From contig JACKIM010000001.1 in NCBI GenBank assembly GCA_020638465.1, positions 310,001 to 374,000 of the forward strand: a DNA stretch of 64,000 nt. The letters are read 5' to 3'. The notes under the pieces are model-generated. The model was not told the origin of the DNA. It saw nothing but the letters and a program-made list of their open reading frames with translations, and ran no database searches. The position numbers and the translations under genes were made by a program. Shown in pieces: positions 23,021 to 31,875 of the stretch (the first letter of the stretch is position 1; each line of letters starts with the position of its first letter). Source of the stretch: Geminicoccaceae bacterium (GTDB taxonomy: Bacteria > Pseudomonadota > Alphaproteobacteria > Geminicoccales > Geminicoccaceae).

Positions 23021-24778
23021 ATGCTGAGCCGCTACCTGCCCATTCTCGACTGGGGTCGCACCTATGGCCGGGACAGTCTGACCAGCGACCTGATCGCCGC
23101 GGTGATCGTCACCATCATGCTCATCCCGCAGAGCCTCGCCTACGCCCTGCTCGCCGGCCTGCCTGCGGAGATGGGTCTCTATGCGAGCATTCTGCCACTG
23201 GTCGCCTATGCCATCTTCGGTACGAGCCGCGCGCTGGCCGTCGGCCCCGTCGCCGTCGTCTCGCTGATGACGGCCGCCGCGGTCGGCGAGATCGCGCAGT
23301 CGGGGACCATGGGATATGCCACCGCGGCAATCACGCTCGCCTTCCTCTCGGGCCTGATCCTGCTGGCGCTGGGCTTCTTCCGCCTGGGTTTCCTCGCCAA
23401 TTTCCTCAGCCATCCGGTGATCGCGGGGTTCATCAGCGCGTCCGGCATCCTCATCGCCACCAGCCAGCTCAAGCACCTGTTCGGCATCAGGGCGGACGGA
23501 CACAATCTGCCCGAACTCGTCCGGTCGCTCGCAACCCATCTGCCGGATACCAATTTTATCACACTGTTGATCGGTGCCAGTTGCACAGCTTTCCTGTTCT
23601 GGGTCCGCAAGCGGCTCAAGCCCCTGCTCGCCTCTCGCGGCTGGAAGCCCGCGCTGGCCGATATCGCCGCCAAGGCGGGGCCGGTTGCAGCCGTCGCCGT
23701 GACCATCCTCGCCACCTGGCTGTTCGGCCTGAATGACCGCGGCGTGGCGATCGTCGGGGAGGTGCCGCAGGGCCTTCCGCCCCTCACCCTGCCCGCCTTC
23801 GATCTCGACCTATGGAGCACGCTTGCAGGACCCGCGCTGCTCATCAGCGTCATCGGCTTTGTCGAATCGGTTTCCGTCGCGCAGACGCTCGCTGCAAAGC
23901 GCCGGCAGCGGATCGTGCCCGATCAGGAGCTGATCGGCCTGGGTGCTGCCAACATCGCTTCGGCGGTGTCGGGGGGCTATCCGGTTACCGGCGGCTTCGC
24001 CCGCTCCGTCGTCAATTTCGATGCCGGTGCGGAAACTCCGGCGGCAGGGGCGTTCACCGCACTGGGCATCGGCGTCGCCACGCTCGCCCTGACACCCCTG
24101 CTGTTCTTCCTGCCCAAGGCCACACTCGCGGCGACCATCATCGTTGCCGTGCTGTCACTGGTCGACTTTTCCGTGCTGAGGAAGACCTGGACCTACAGCA
24201 AGGCCGATTTCGCCGCTGTTGCCGCCACCATCGCGACCACGCTGGCCGTCGGCGTCGAAATCGGCGTCTCCGCCGGTGTGGGCATCTCCATCCTGCTCTT
24301 TCTCTTCAAGACCAGCCGCCCGCACATGGCGGTGGTGGGCCTCGTCGAGGGGACAGAGCACTTCCGCAACGTCCTTCGTCACGACGTGCGTACGAGCCCG
24401 CATGTGCTGGCCATCCGCGTCGACGAAAGCCTCTACTTTGCCAATGGCCGCTTTCTCGAAGACCGGATCTACAGCGAAGTGACGGCAAATCCGCAGATCC
24501 GCCACGTCGTGCTGTTGTGTTCGGCAGTCAACGAGATCGATGCGTCGGCGCTCGAATCGCTGGAGGCGATCTGCCAGCGCCTCGATGCTGCCGACGTCAG
24601 GCTGCATTTTTCGGAGATCAAGGGGCCGGTCATGGACCGCCTCCGGCGCACCGACTTCCTCGACCATCTGACGGGGCGCGTCTTCCTCACCCACTACCAG
24701 GCCGCGACCACCCTCGATCCGGCACTGGGGCGATCTTCGCCGCCAGTCGGCGGTAAAACGGCTGAGCCTGAGGCCTGA
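23021..24778 (+). CDS. SulP family anion permease with STAS domain
   Basis: A 585-residue transporter with about 11-12 transmembrane helices (20-420), the SulP signature IPQSLAYALLAGLPAEMGLY near 40-60, and a C-terminal STAS domain (about 455-565; VNEIDASALESLEAICQRLD). Placed after the persulfide dioxygenase and SQR genes, it may export sulfite or sulfate made by sulfide oxidation, or import sulfate. A 109-base gap separates it from the SQR gene, so it may have its own promoter. Confidence 0.93.
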   Translation: MLSRYLPILDWGRTYGRDSLTSDLIAAVIVTIMLIPQSLAYALLAGLPAEMGLYASILPLVAYAIFGTSRALAVGPVAVVSLMTAAAVGEIAQSGTMGYATAAITLAFLSGLILLALGFFRLGFLANFLSHPVIAGFISASGILIATSQLKHLFGIRADGHNLPELVRSLATHLPDTNFITLLIGASCTAFLFWVRKRLKPLLASRGWKPALADIAAKAGPVAAVAVTILATWLFGLNDRGVAIVGEVPQGLPPLTLPAFDLDLWSTLAGPALLISVIGFVESVSVAQTLAAKRRQRIVPDQELIGLGAANIASAVSGGYPVTGGFARSVVNFDAGAETPAAGAFTALGIGVATLALTPLLFFLPKATLAATIIVAVLSLVDFSVLRKTWTYSKADFAAVAATIATTLAVGVEIGVSAGVGISILLFLFKTSRPHMAVVGLVEGTEHFRNVLRHDVRTSPHVLAIRVDESLYFANGRFLEDRIYSEVTANPQIRHVVLLCSAVNEIDASALESLEAICQRLDAADVRLHFSEIKGPVMDRLRRTDFLDHLTGRVFLTHYQAATTLDPALGRSSPPVGGKTAEPEA

Positions 24779-24811
24779 TAGCCTGTGGCCTGATGTCCGG
24801 TCTTCGGATCG

Positions 24812-25468
24812 TCACCAGTACAGCGGTGCGACGAGCGGAGCGAGCAGGTTGTATGACGGAAGCCCGGGACCGGATGGCGTGGCCTCGACGATCCGCGCGA
24901 TGGTCCAGAACTGGCCGATGGCGACGAGCGAGACGAGATAGACCAGCATCAAGAGCACCATCATGGGCCGGCTGCAGGGCGAGCGCAGCAGGGCGACGAT
25001 AGGTCCGGCATAGGCGACGAGGCACCAGACCGTGCCGCCCAGAACCTGCATGGCCAGCCCGATGCGGCCGAGCAGCACGCTGCTGGCGGCGTCCGGCAGG
25101 ACCTCCCCGCTGATCGCATCCAGATAGGGACCGAAATAGCCGATCACGGTCTGGCTCAGGGCCAGATACATGAGCAGGTCGCCGGCGAGGAGGCAGTAGG
25201 GCTCGCAAAGTCCATTCTCGTCGATAATTGCCGAAGCGAGAAATACAGCCATAGCCGCCAGCGACAGCGCTGCCGCGCAGACGAGAACCGTGCCGGTACC
25301 CAGGTGGATGACATCGCGGAACCCGGACAGCTTGATGCCGCCCTGGAACAGCTTCGCCTGACTGTTCTGGAAGGTGATGATGGCGAGGTTGAAGCCGAGC
25401 ATGGTCAGCCTCGCCCGCATCACGTTGACCGCAACACGCACCTTGCGCCCCGATCCGGCCATTCTCAT
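24812..25468 (-). CDS. Polytopic membrane protein of unknown function
   Basis: A 218-residue protein with an N-terminal polar part and four hydrophobic segments (about 60-80, 92-110, 135-160 and 165-188), no motif I recognise. It begins MRMAGSGRKVRVAVNVMRAR and ends in Pro/Leu-rich LLAPLVAPLYW. It is convergent with the SulP gene (33 bases) and 85 bases downstream of the antiporter gene on the same strand, so it may be cotranscribed with the glutamate set. Confidence 0.65.
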   Translation of the reverse strand: MRMAGSGRKVRVAVNVMRARLTMLGFNLAIITFQNSQAKLFQGGIKLSGFRDVIHLGTGTVLVCAAALSLAAMAVFLASAIIDENGLCEPYCLLAGDLLMYLALSQTVIGYFGPYLDAISGEVLPDAASSVLLGRIGLAMQVLGGTVWCLVAYAGPIVALLRSPCSRPMMVLLMLVYLVSLVAIGQFWTIARIVEATPSGPGLPSYNLLAPLVAPLYW

Positions 25469-25553
25469 CCCGTCCCGACCCGTTGCCGATGCGAACGACG
25501 GCCCCGCCGGCCGGCAAGCCGGAAGGAGCCGTCGCGGAATCGTCTCCGGATGT

Positions 25554-27434
25554 CTATGAAATCACCATGGCGATATACCCGCCCAGCAGGGCAAGGACGG
25601 TCGTGATCGCATAGGTGATCGGATAGGGCACCGCCGCGACGTTGCTTCCCGATTCCTCGCAGATCGCGTTCAGGCCCGGCGTGCTGTTGCGTGCGCCGGT
25701 TGCCGCACCATCGGCGATCACCGAGTTCAGCTTGAACATCCGGTGCCCCACATAGAAGCCGGCGAACGGCGGCAGCAGGGCCCCGATCGTGCCGATGAGC
25801 GCTATCCAGATGACCGTCGGCCCCTGGAACGACTGGATGATCTTCGGACCGACATTGGCCGCCAGCACCGCCACGAACATGTTCAGCCCGATATCCTGCA
25901 GGAAGGCGCGGGCCCCCTCGTCCACCGGCCCCCCCAGCTCGGGATTGCGGCTGCGGAAGTAGGAGACGAAGATGCCGGCGAGCAGGCAGCCTGCCGAGGT
26001 GCCGAGTGCGATCGGTATGCCGCCGAGCGTGATGCTGGCGATGCCGACCAGATAGCCCACCGCCATCGCACCGGCCATGTAGGACACCTCGGTCAGCGTG
26101 GTACTGAGCAGCGGCTTGCCATGGACGTAATGCCCCGCGCGCTCGATGCACCACTTCGGCCCGACGATCCGGGCGACGTCGCCGAAATGCAGCACCGTGT
26201 CCGGCCCGGCGGGGATCTCGTTGCCCTGGCGGAACAGCGCCTTCAGACGCAGGCCGTAGCCTGCCTTCTGTCCCAGTTCGGCCACCGTCCTGCCGGTGAG
26301 ATCCTTGCGCCCGATACGCAGGTCCGCCACCTCGATGTCGATGTCCCGCGCCGCCGGATCGTCGACCTCGGGTCCGATGGTGGACTCCCCGCCGAAGATC
26401 AGCTTGTCGACATCGCTGCGCACGGTGACGACGTCCCCGTGCTCGATACGCAGGTTCTCGGCGAGTTCGAGCACCTTGCCATCACGGATCACCCTCAGGA
26501 TCGGCGCCTGCGGATATTGGGCGAACAGCTCCGCCAGCGTCTTGCCGACGATGGTTTCATGCTCGACCCGGTAGGCACGCATGTCCGCGGGCGAGAACCC
26601 CAGCTTGAGGCTGCCCGACGATCCCGGAACGGGATCGCCGCCACCGCTCATCGACGTTTCCGCTTCCTTCGCATCGGCCTTCGGGTCGCGGCCGAACATC
26701 GACGGCAGGTAGCGGATCAGCAGGATGATGCCGATGCTGGAAAGGACATAGCTCACCGCATAGCCGGCCGCGATGTTCGCGCCGACCTGTTCGGTGGACA
26801 TCCCCTGCGGCGGGACGTAGGCGCCGCTCTGCATCGCCGAGGTGGCGACGCCGATGATCGCGGTGATCGTGTAGCTCCCCGACATGATGCCGGCGGCGAA
26901 ACCGGGTTCCATGCCGACCAGCTTCGTGCCGCCGACGCAGATGATCCAGTTGAGCGACCAGACGACGAGCCCGATGCAGATGAAGGCGAAACCGCCCCGC
27001 AGGCCGGCAAAGAACTGCGGCCCGACCTTCAGTCCCAGCGCGTACATGAACATCAGCAGGAAGATGGTCGAGACGAGGCCGGGCATCGAATAGGTGATAT
27101 CGAACGCGACCTGGGCCGTCAGGGCCAGGGCGACGCCAACCACCAGTGTTCCCGCCGTCGATCCGAGCGAGATGCCGTGGACCTTCACCCGGCCGAGCGG
27201 ATAGCCGATGGCGAGCGCCAGCAGCAGAAACACGAAAGGCTGCTTGTCCAGCAGCTCGAAGAAGCCGTGCAGGCCGGACGCCACCACGGGCGCGAAGATT
27301 TCGAGCGCCGCACCGCCGGCCTTCTCGGCCTTGTCCGCCGCATCGGCGGCCTGCTGCTGGGCAAAGGCACCTGCCGAGGCCAGCCACACGGGCAATCCGG
27401 CCAGGATCGCGGCTCCTGCGCGTTGACAACGCAT
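25554..27434 (-). CDS. AspT-type amino-acid antiporter with TrkA-C domains; probable glutamate/GABA exchanger
   Basis: A 626-residue transporter of the aspartate:alanine exchanger family. After a hydrophobic, Sec-like leader ending ASAGAFAQQ come two membrane halves (about 55-240 and 460-626) with duplicated signatures (GIMSGSYTITAIIGVATSAM; NSTPGLNAICEESGSNVAAV) and a central pair of TrkA-C/RCK_C-like domains (about 290-450). It starts at ATG 27434 with AGGAGG; the open frame to 27620 is not used. Lying 124 bases after glutamate decarboxylase, it most likely swaps glutamate for GABA. The antiporter family is clear; the substrate is inference. Confidence 0.88.
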   Translation of the reverse strand: MRCQRAGAAILAGLPVWLASAGAFAQQQAADAADKAEKAGGAALEIFAPVVASGLHGFFELLDKQPFVFLLLALAIGYPLGRVKVHGISLGSTAGTLVVGVALALTAQVAFDITYSMPGLVSTIFLLMFMYALGLKVGPQFFAGLRGGFAFICIGLVVWSLNWIICVGGTKLVGMEPGFAAGIMSGSYTITAIIGVATSAMQSGAYVPPQGMSTEQVGANIAAGYAVSYVLSSIGIILLIRYLPSMFGRDPKADAKEAETSMSGGGDPVPGSSGSLKLGFSPADMRAYRVEHETIVGKTLAELFAQYPQAPILRVIRDGKVLELAENLRIEHGDVVTVRSDVDKLIFGGESTIGPEVDDPAARDIDIEVADLRIGRKDLTGRTVAELGQKAGYGLRLKALFRQGNEIPAGPDTVLHFGDVARIVGPKWCIERAGHYVHGKPLLSTTLTEVSYMAGAMAVGYLVGIASITLGGIPIALGTSAGCLLAGIFVSYFRSRNPELGGPVDEGARAFLQDIGLNMFVAVLAANVGPKIIQSFQGPTVIWIALIGTIGALLPPFAGFYVGHRMFKLNSVIADGAATGARNSTPGLNAICEESGSNVAAVPYPITYAITTVLALLGGYIAMVIS

Positions 27435-27467
27435 GTTATTGCCTCCTGTTGGTTCCTGAAACACCGG

Positions 27468-27494
27468 TGCCACCCGCCCTGATGGCGGGTGGCA
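27468..27494 (-). other. Perfect 11-bp hairpin between gadB and the antiporter gene
   Basis: TGCCACCCGCC (27468-27478) pairs perfectly with GGCGGGTGGCA (27484-27494) around a 5-base loop. It lies between the gadB stop and the antiporter start on the minus strand and has no T run, so it is not a plain terminator. It may tune relative expression or protect the gadB 3' end. Confidence 0.6.
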
Positions 27495-27558
27495 GGCGAT
27501 GGTGACGGGCCGGAACCCGGGGGGAACCGGCACCGGAGGTTCTGCTTTCAGCCGTCGG

Positions 27559-28935
27559 TCAGCACTTGGGCGATGCCTTGGCGTGCGAATGCAGCTTGGG
27601 CGGCGCGACATTGCCGCCATGCTGTTCGAGGAACTTGCAGGCCGAGATGATGTCGCTGGCGAGATTGTTGATCACGTCGCCGTTCAGGTGCGGGCGCACC
27701 ACCACCCGCAGCGACGTCACGGTCTCGGCATTGGGCGGCATGGTGTAGGCGGAGAGCACCCAGCCCCGCTCGCGCACCTTCGCCGAAACGTCGAACTCGT
27801 TGAAGTTCGTGAACTTCTTGTTCAACGTCAGGGCAACGACCGGAATCCTCTGCGTCTCGTTCATGATCTCGAAATAGCCGCTCTCCAGCAGCAGCTCGCG
27901 CAGCCGCTTGGCGTTTTCGAGGGTCAGTTGCATGATGCGGGTGTAGCCGTCATGCCCCAGACGCAGGAACTGGTAGGCCTGACCGATGATCTGCATCGCA
28001 TTGCGGCTGAAATTCAGCGTCGCCGTCGGCGACTCGCCACCCAGATAGTTGACGTAGAACACCAGATCCTCGTTGAACACCTCGCGGTCGCGGAAGACCA
28101 CCCAGCCGAGACCCGGATAGACGAGCCCGTACTTGTGGCCCGACGCGTTGATCGACTGCACGCGGGGCAGGCGGAAATCCCACTTGTAGTCCGGGTAGAG
28201 GAACGGATTGACGAAACCGCCCGATGCGCCGTCGATATGCATCGGGATGGAGACACCGGTCCGCTTCTCGTAGGCGTCGAGCCAGTCGTGGATTCCCTGG
28301 AAGTCGTCATCCTCGCCGGTGAAGGTCTGGCCGGCAATCGCCACCACGCAAATCGTGTTCTCGTCGACATACTTGTCGAGATGCTCGGCGGTCAGGCGAT
28401 ACTGGCCCGGCTCCAGCGGCACGATGCGCGGCTCGACATCGAAATAGCGCAGGAACTTCTTCCACACGATCTGGACATTGCCGCCCGTGACCATGTTCGG
28501 CTTCGTGGCGTCCTTGCCCGCCTTTTCGCGCGCCTGCCGCCAGTTCCACTTGTGCGCCAGTCCGGCCAGCATGCAGGCTTCCGAACTGCCGACGGTGGCC
28601 GTGCCATAGGGCGTCGCATCCTTGGGACCGTTCCACAGATGATGGAGCATCTGCACCATGCGGTGCTCCATGTCGAAGGTCTTGGGATACATGTCATGGT
28701 CGATATAGTTCACATGCGCATGCCGCCCCATAAGCTGCTGGCATTCCGGCTCCATGTAGGTCGTCACGAAGCTGGAAAGATTGAGCATGGGATTGGCATC
28801 GGTCCACATGTGCGCATCGACGCAGGCCGTGGCGGCGCGCGCCGAAATGCCATGTGCCGGAAACTCGTCCAGCGGGATCTGGCGCTGGAACTGCTCGTAG
28901 ATTGTCGCCTCCTCGCGATCCGTTTCCGTACTCAT
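27559..28935 (-). CDS. gadB: Glutamate decarboxylase
   Basis: A 458-residue PLP enzyme that turns glutamate into GABA and consumes a proton. Typical motifs: GSSEACMLAGLAHKWNWR near 116-133, MHIDGASGGFVNPF at 232-245, and the PLP-Lys site SINASGHKYGLVYPGLGWV with Lys268. Length agrees with bacterial GadB (about 466). Start 28935 (MSTETDREEATIYEQ) is preferred to the frame extension at 29010, which begins inside the FNR box. The C-terminus LHSHAKASPKC differs from E. coli. It works with the antiporter downstream in acid tolerance or in a GABA shunt. Confidence 0.96.
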   Translation of the reverse strand: MSTETDREEATIYEQFQRQIPLDEFPAHGISARAATACVDAHMWTDANPMLNLSSFVTTYMEPECQQLMGRHAHVNYIDHDMYPKTFDMEHRMVQMLHHLWNGPKDATPYGTATVGSSEACMLAGLAHKWNWRQAREKAGKDATKPNMVTGGNVQIVWKKFLRYFDVEPRIVPLEPGQYRLTAEHLDKYVDENTICVVAIAGQTFTGEDDDFQGIHDWLDAYEKRTGVSIPMHIDGASGGFVNPFLYPDYKWDFRLPRVQSINASGHKYGLVYPGLGWVVFRDREVFNEDLVFYVNYLGGESPTATLNFSRNAMQIIGQAYQFLRLGHDGYTRIMQLTLENAKRLRELLLESGYFEIMNETQRIPVVALTLNKKFTNFNEFDVSAKVRERGWVLSAYTMPPNAETVTSLRVVVRPHLNGDVINNLASDIISACKFLEQHGGNVAPPKLHSHAKASPKC

Positions 28936-28996
28936 TGCTGAAATCCCCCGATTATGGATCTGTCTTTTAACCAGAGCATGATGGGAAATTTGAACA

Positions 28997-29010
28997 TTGA
29001 TCTGGATCAA
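28997..29010. promoter_or_regulatory. Perfect FNR/FixK/Anr box upstream of gadB
   Basis: TTGATCTGGATCAA matches the TTGAT-N4-ATCAA consensus at every defined base. It lies 62-75 bases upstream of the gadB start codon, a position compatible with activation at about -40. It suggests that glutamate decarboxylase is induced at low oxygen. Confidence 0.8.
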
Positions 29011-29420
29011 TCGCGTTCTGATGCAAAGATCCGGCAGATTGAATATATCTGAATGTATAATGTCGATTTCAAATTATGATTCCCATCTTGTCGTTATGAC
29101 TCAAGGGATAATCATTGTATAAAAATCCTATAAATAGGATGATATATATAAATTAAGATTATACTCTTTTCAAGACAACTCACCGATGAATTGATTTCTG
29201 CATTTTTATTGCAACTTTTGTGTTTTTCAATTGTCTTTTGTCAATTCCGGTCCCCTGTTAATTGTAATTTGGTCCGGAATTTCTCCAGGTTTCCGGCAGA
29301 ATTTTTTTTTCGCCTGAAATGTCGACGATCCTGAAGCATGGCAGGACGCAGGCAGGAACAGTTATCCTGTATAAGAATTTTTTCCTTGATTTTATATCCC
29401 GCCTGTCGCATGATGGAAGC
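29011..29420. other. AT-rich intergenic region with a 16-base palindrome
   Basis: About 410 bases upstream of gadB and of the divergent hypothetical gene. It is very AT-rich with no credible gene. ATCCTATaaATAGGAT at 29125-29140 is a perfect 7-base inverted repeat with a 2-base centre, a candidate operator. Several TATA-like elements surround it (29141-29150). No RNA gene or strong terminator is visible. Confidence 0.45.
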
Positions 29421-30122
29421 ATGAAGGAATTCTTCGAACATGGCGCGGGCCTGCGGGTGCGAGGCTTGTTGCAGCAGTCATGGAAACTGCTGCGGCGGTG
29501 CCGCATCCTCGCGGGCGATACCGGCAGATCACAGCGGCGCGGACGCCGTACGGCGACGGACGGCCTGTCCGCGACGGCGATTGGCGTGTTCCGGCTGATG
29601 GCCGCCCGCGTGCGGGCCGTGGCCGGCGCCGGCTCCCGTGGCCGGGCCTCGCTGCGGCGGTTCGCGCCGGTGCTCGACGCGTTCATCGCGGCACATTCGG
29701 CACAACTGGCGCTGACCGGCGAGGAGGCATGGCTGTTGCGCCGCGCCTGGCTCGAACATCTCGAAGGCGGCGACGCGACGGAATCCGCGCGGCTGCTGCT
29801 GGCATCGTTCCGGCAGCGGCGGAGCAGCGGGAATGCGACGGGGCCGGCCGATCCGGCCGATGATGATCCGCGGGCCGATTCGATCTGGCATGCACGGCTG
29901 GAGGCCCTCGTGCTCGACGAGATGGCGCTAGCACCGGGTGTTGTTCCGGTACGGCCGGAGCGCGTCCGGCACCCGTCCACGGCCCTTCCGGCGGCTCCGG
30001 TCACTGCCGGCGCACGCCCGCTCGCGCAAGGCCGCGACCCGCCCCGGCTTTCCCATGCCCGACCTGCAAGCCAGCCTGGTGACGGATGTCACCGGGCCAT
30101 CGGCGCTGGCATGGCGGCGTGA
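29421..30122 (+). CDS. Hypothetical Ala/Arg-rich protein
   Basis: A 233-residue frame starting MKEFFEHGAGLRVRGLLQQS. It is basic and Ala/Arg-rich; the middle part (RRFAPVLDAFIAAHSAQLAL, AWLLRRAWLEHLEGGDATES) looks helical, the C-terminal 60 residues are disordered. I recognise no domain. The frame also opens upstream at 29319. It ends 5 bases before the convergent methyltransferase gene stop. The first 130 residues seem coding by composition; the tail is doubtful. Confidence 0.5.
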   Translation: MKEFFEHGAGLRVRGLLQQSWKLLRRCRILAGDTGRSQRRGRRTATDGLSATAIGVFRLMAARVRAVAGAGSRGRASLRRFAPVLDAFIAAHSAQLALTGEEAWLLRRAWLEHLEGGDATESARLLLASFRQRRSSGNATGPADPADDDPRADSIWHARLEALVLDEMALAPGVVPVRPERVRHPSTALPAAPVTAGARPLAQGRDPPRLSHARPASQPGDGCHRAIGAGMAA

Positions 30123-30126
30123 TGGC

Positions 30127-31653
30127 CTATTCGAACGCGGCGGGGATCTCCTCTTCGCGTCTGGCGATATAGGCGGTGATGGCTTCGTCGATGCCGGAGT
30201 CGAGCGGGGGCAGCTCATACGCGGCAAGGGCCCTTTCCGCCGCCTCGAAGCCGCGCCGGGCCATATCCTTGCTGCCGTCGATCTCCCACTGCTCGCAACT
30301 GTTGTTGTCGGCCAGTTCGGACATGAAGAAGGCGTCCTGGAAGTGGTTCTGGGTGTGGGACGTCCCGAAGAAGTGGCCGGCGGGGCCGACTTCGCGGATG
30401 GCGTCCATCGCCTCGTCGAAATCGTCGAAGGACGGCCCCTGGCCCATCTTGTGCAGCATCTCCATCTGCTCGGCATCGAGCATGAACTTGGAGAGGTTGG
30501 CGGTGAGCCCGGCTTCGGTCCAGCCCGCCGTGTGCATGACGTAATTGGCCCCGGCGAGGAGAATCGGCATCATGTTGAAGGCGCTCTCGTAGGCCGCCTG
30601 CGCGTCCATGATCTTCGATCCGGTGATCATGCCCGAGGACCGCCACGGGACATTGTACTTGCGGGCGAGTTGGCCGATCATGAAGTTCATGAGCGCGCAT
30701 TCGGAATTGCCGGTCATCGGCGCGCCGGTCTTCATCGAGACGGTGGAGAGGAAGTTGCCGTAGAGGACGCGCGCGCCGGGCTTCACCGCCTGGGCGAAGG
30801 CGATGGCCGCCAGCGCCTCGGCGTTGAGCGAGGCCACCGTGGCGACCGTCGAGGCGGGGGTGTTCGCTCCGGCCAGCGTGAAGGGGGCGAGGATCGAGGC
30901 CTGTCCGCCGCGGGCGTAGACCTTGAGCGCGCCCAGCATGGTCTCGTCCCACACCAGCGGGCTGTTGCAGTTGAGGATGGACACCATGACGGCATTGTCG
31001 CGCACGAAGTCCTCGCCCATGACGATGCCCGCCATGTTGATGGCGTCCTGCGCCCGCTCCGGTGCCGTGACGGGGCCCATGAACGGCTTGTCGCTGTGGC
31101 GGATGGCCGAGGCGGTGATGTGCAGGTGGCGGCGGGAGACCGGCGAATCGGTGGGCTCGCAGGTGACGGCACCGGTGTTGTGCAGGGCCGGCGCCATGTG
31201 CGCCAGCTTGTGGAAGACCGCGAGGTCGTCGAGGGTACCGTAGCGCCGCTGGTTGTCGGACATCCGCACGAACGGCGAGCCGTAGGTCGGGCCGAAGGTC
31301 ATGCTGTCGCCGCCGACGAGCGTGCTGCGCTCGGGATTGCGGGCATTCATGGTGAAGCTGGAGGGGGCCTTCGCGGCGAGGTCCATGAGCAGCTCGCGGG
31401 GGATGTGCACCCGCTCGCCCTGCACGTCCGCCCCGGCCTCGCGCCAGATGGCCAGGCTTTCCTCGTCGCGGAAATCGATGCCGATCTCCTCAAGGATGCG
31501 CAGCGATGCATCATGGATCATCTCCAGGCCCTCGCTGTTGAGGACCTCATAGACCGGAATCCGGCGCACCAGCGCCGGCAGCGACCGGATTGCACTGCTG
31601 GTGCGAACCGCACGCCGGGCGCTGCGCCCGCCTCGACGACCTTCAGCCGACAT
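30127..31653 (-). CDS. Trimethylamine methyltransferase family protein (MttB-like, non-pyrrolysine)
   Basis: A 508-residue TIM-barrel methyltransferase of the MttB superfamily, which moves a methyl group from a quaternary amine to a corrinoid protein. Typical segments: EGLEMIHDASLRILEEIGID, FTMNARNPERSTLVGG and AGWTEAGLTANLSKFMLDAE. There is no in-frame amber codon, so it belongs to the pyrrolysine-free (MtgB-like) group that uses glycine betaine, proline betaine or related compounds. No corrinoid protein or MtrH-like partner is in the window. The start at 31653 has AGGGAG eight bases ahead. Confidence 0.88.
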   Translation of the reverse strand: MSAEGRRGGRSARRAVRTSSAIRSLPALVRRIPVYEVLNSEGLEMIHDASLRILEEIGIDFRDEESLAIWREAGADVQGERVHIPRELLMDLAAKAPSSFTMNARNPERSTLVGGDSMTFGPTYGSPFVRMSDNQRRYGTLDDLAVFHKLAHMAPALHNTGAVTCEPTDSPVSRRHLHITASAIRHSDKPFMGPVTAPERAQDAINMAGIVMGEDFVRDNAVMVSILNCNSPLVWDETMLGALKVYARGGQASILAPFTLAGANTPASTVATVASLNAEALAAIAFAQAVKPGARVLYGNFLSTVSMKTGAPMTGNSECALMNFMIGQLARKYNVPWRSSGMITGSKIMDAQAAYESAFNMMPILLAGANYVMHTAGWTEAGLTANLSKFMLDAEQMEMLHKMGQGPSFDDFDEAMDAIREVGPAGHFFGTSHTQNHFQDAFFMSELADNNSCEQWEIDGSKDMARRGFEAAERALAAYELPPLDSGIDEAITAYIARREEEIPAAFE

Positions 31654-31875
31654 CGCTCTACTCCCTCGCCGCCTGACATGACCGATATGCCGATCACCTG
31701 ACTTAGGCAGAAGCGCGCGTCCGCTCGCGAGCGTGGACGACGCCTTTTGTCGCTTTTCGACAAAGCATCGGCTTGCAAGGCTCCGGCAATGCGTCGATGC
31801 TGCAGGCCGCACGCGCGCGAGACCGCGGTTCCGTGGCCGCGCGGCGCCATTCATTTTGGGGAGGAACATGGAGCC

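Noticed and set aside
30127..31653. Pyrrolysine in the MttB-like protein
   Set aside because: The frame has no internal TAG codon, so the pyrrolysine-free subgroup fits.
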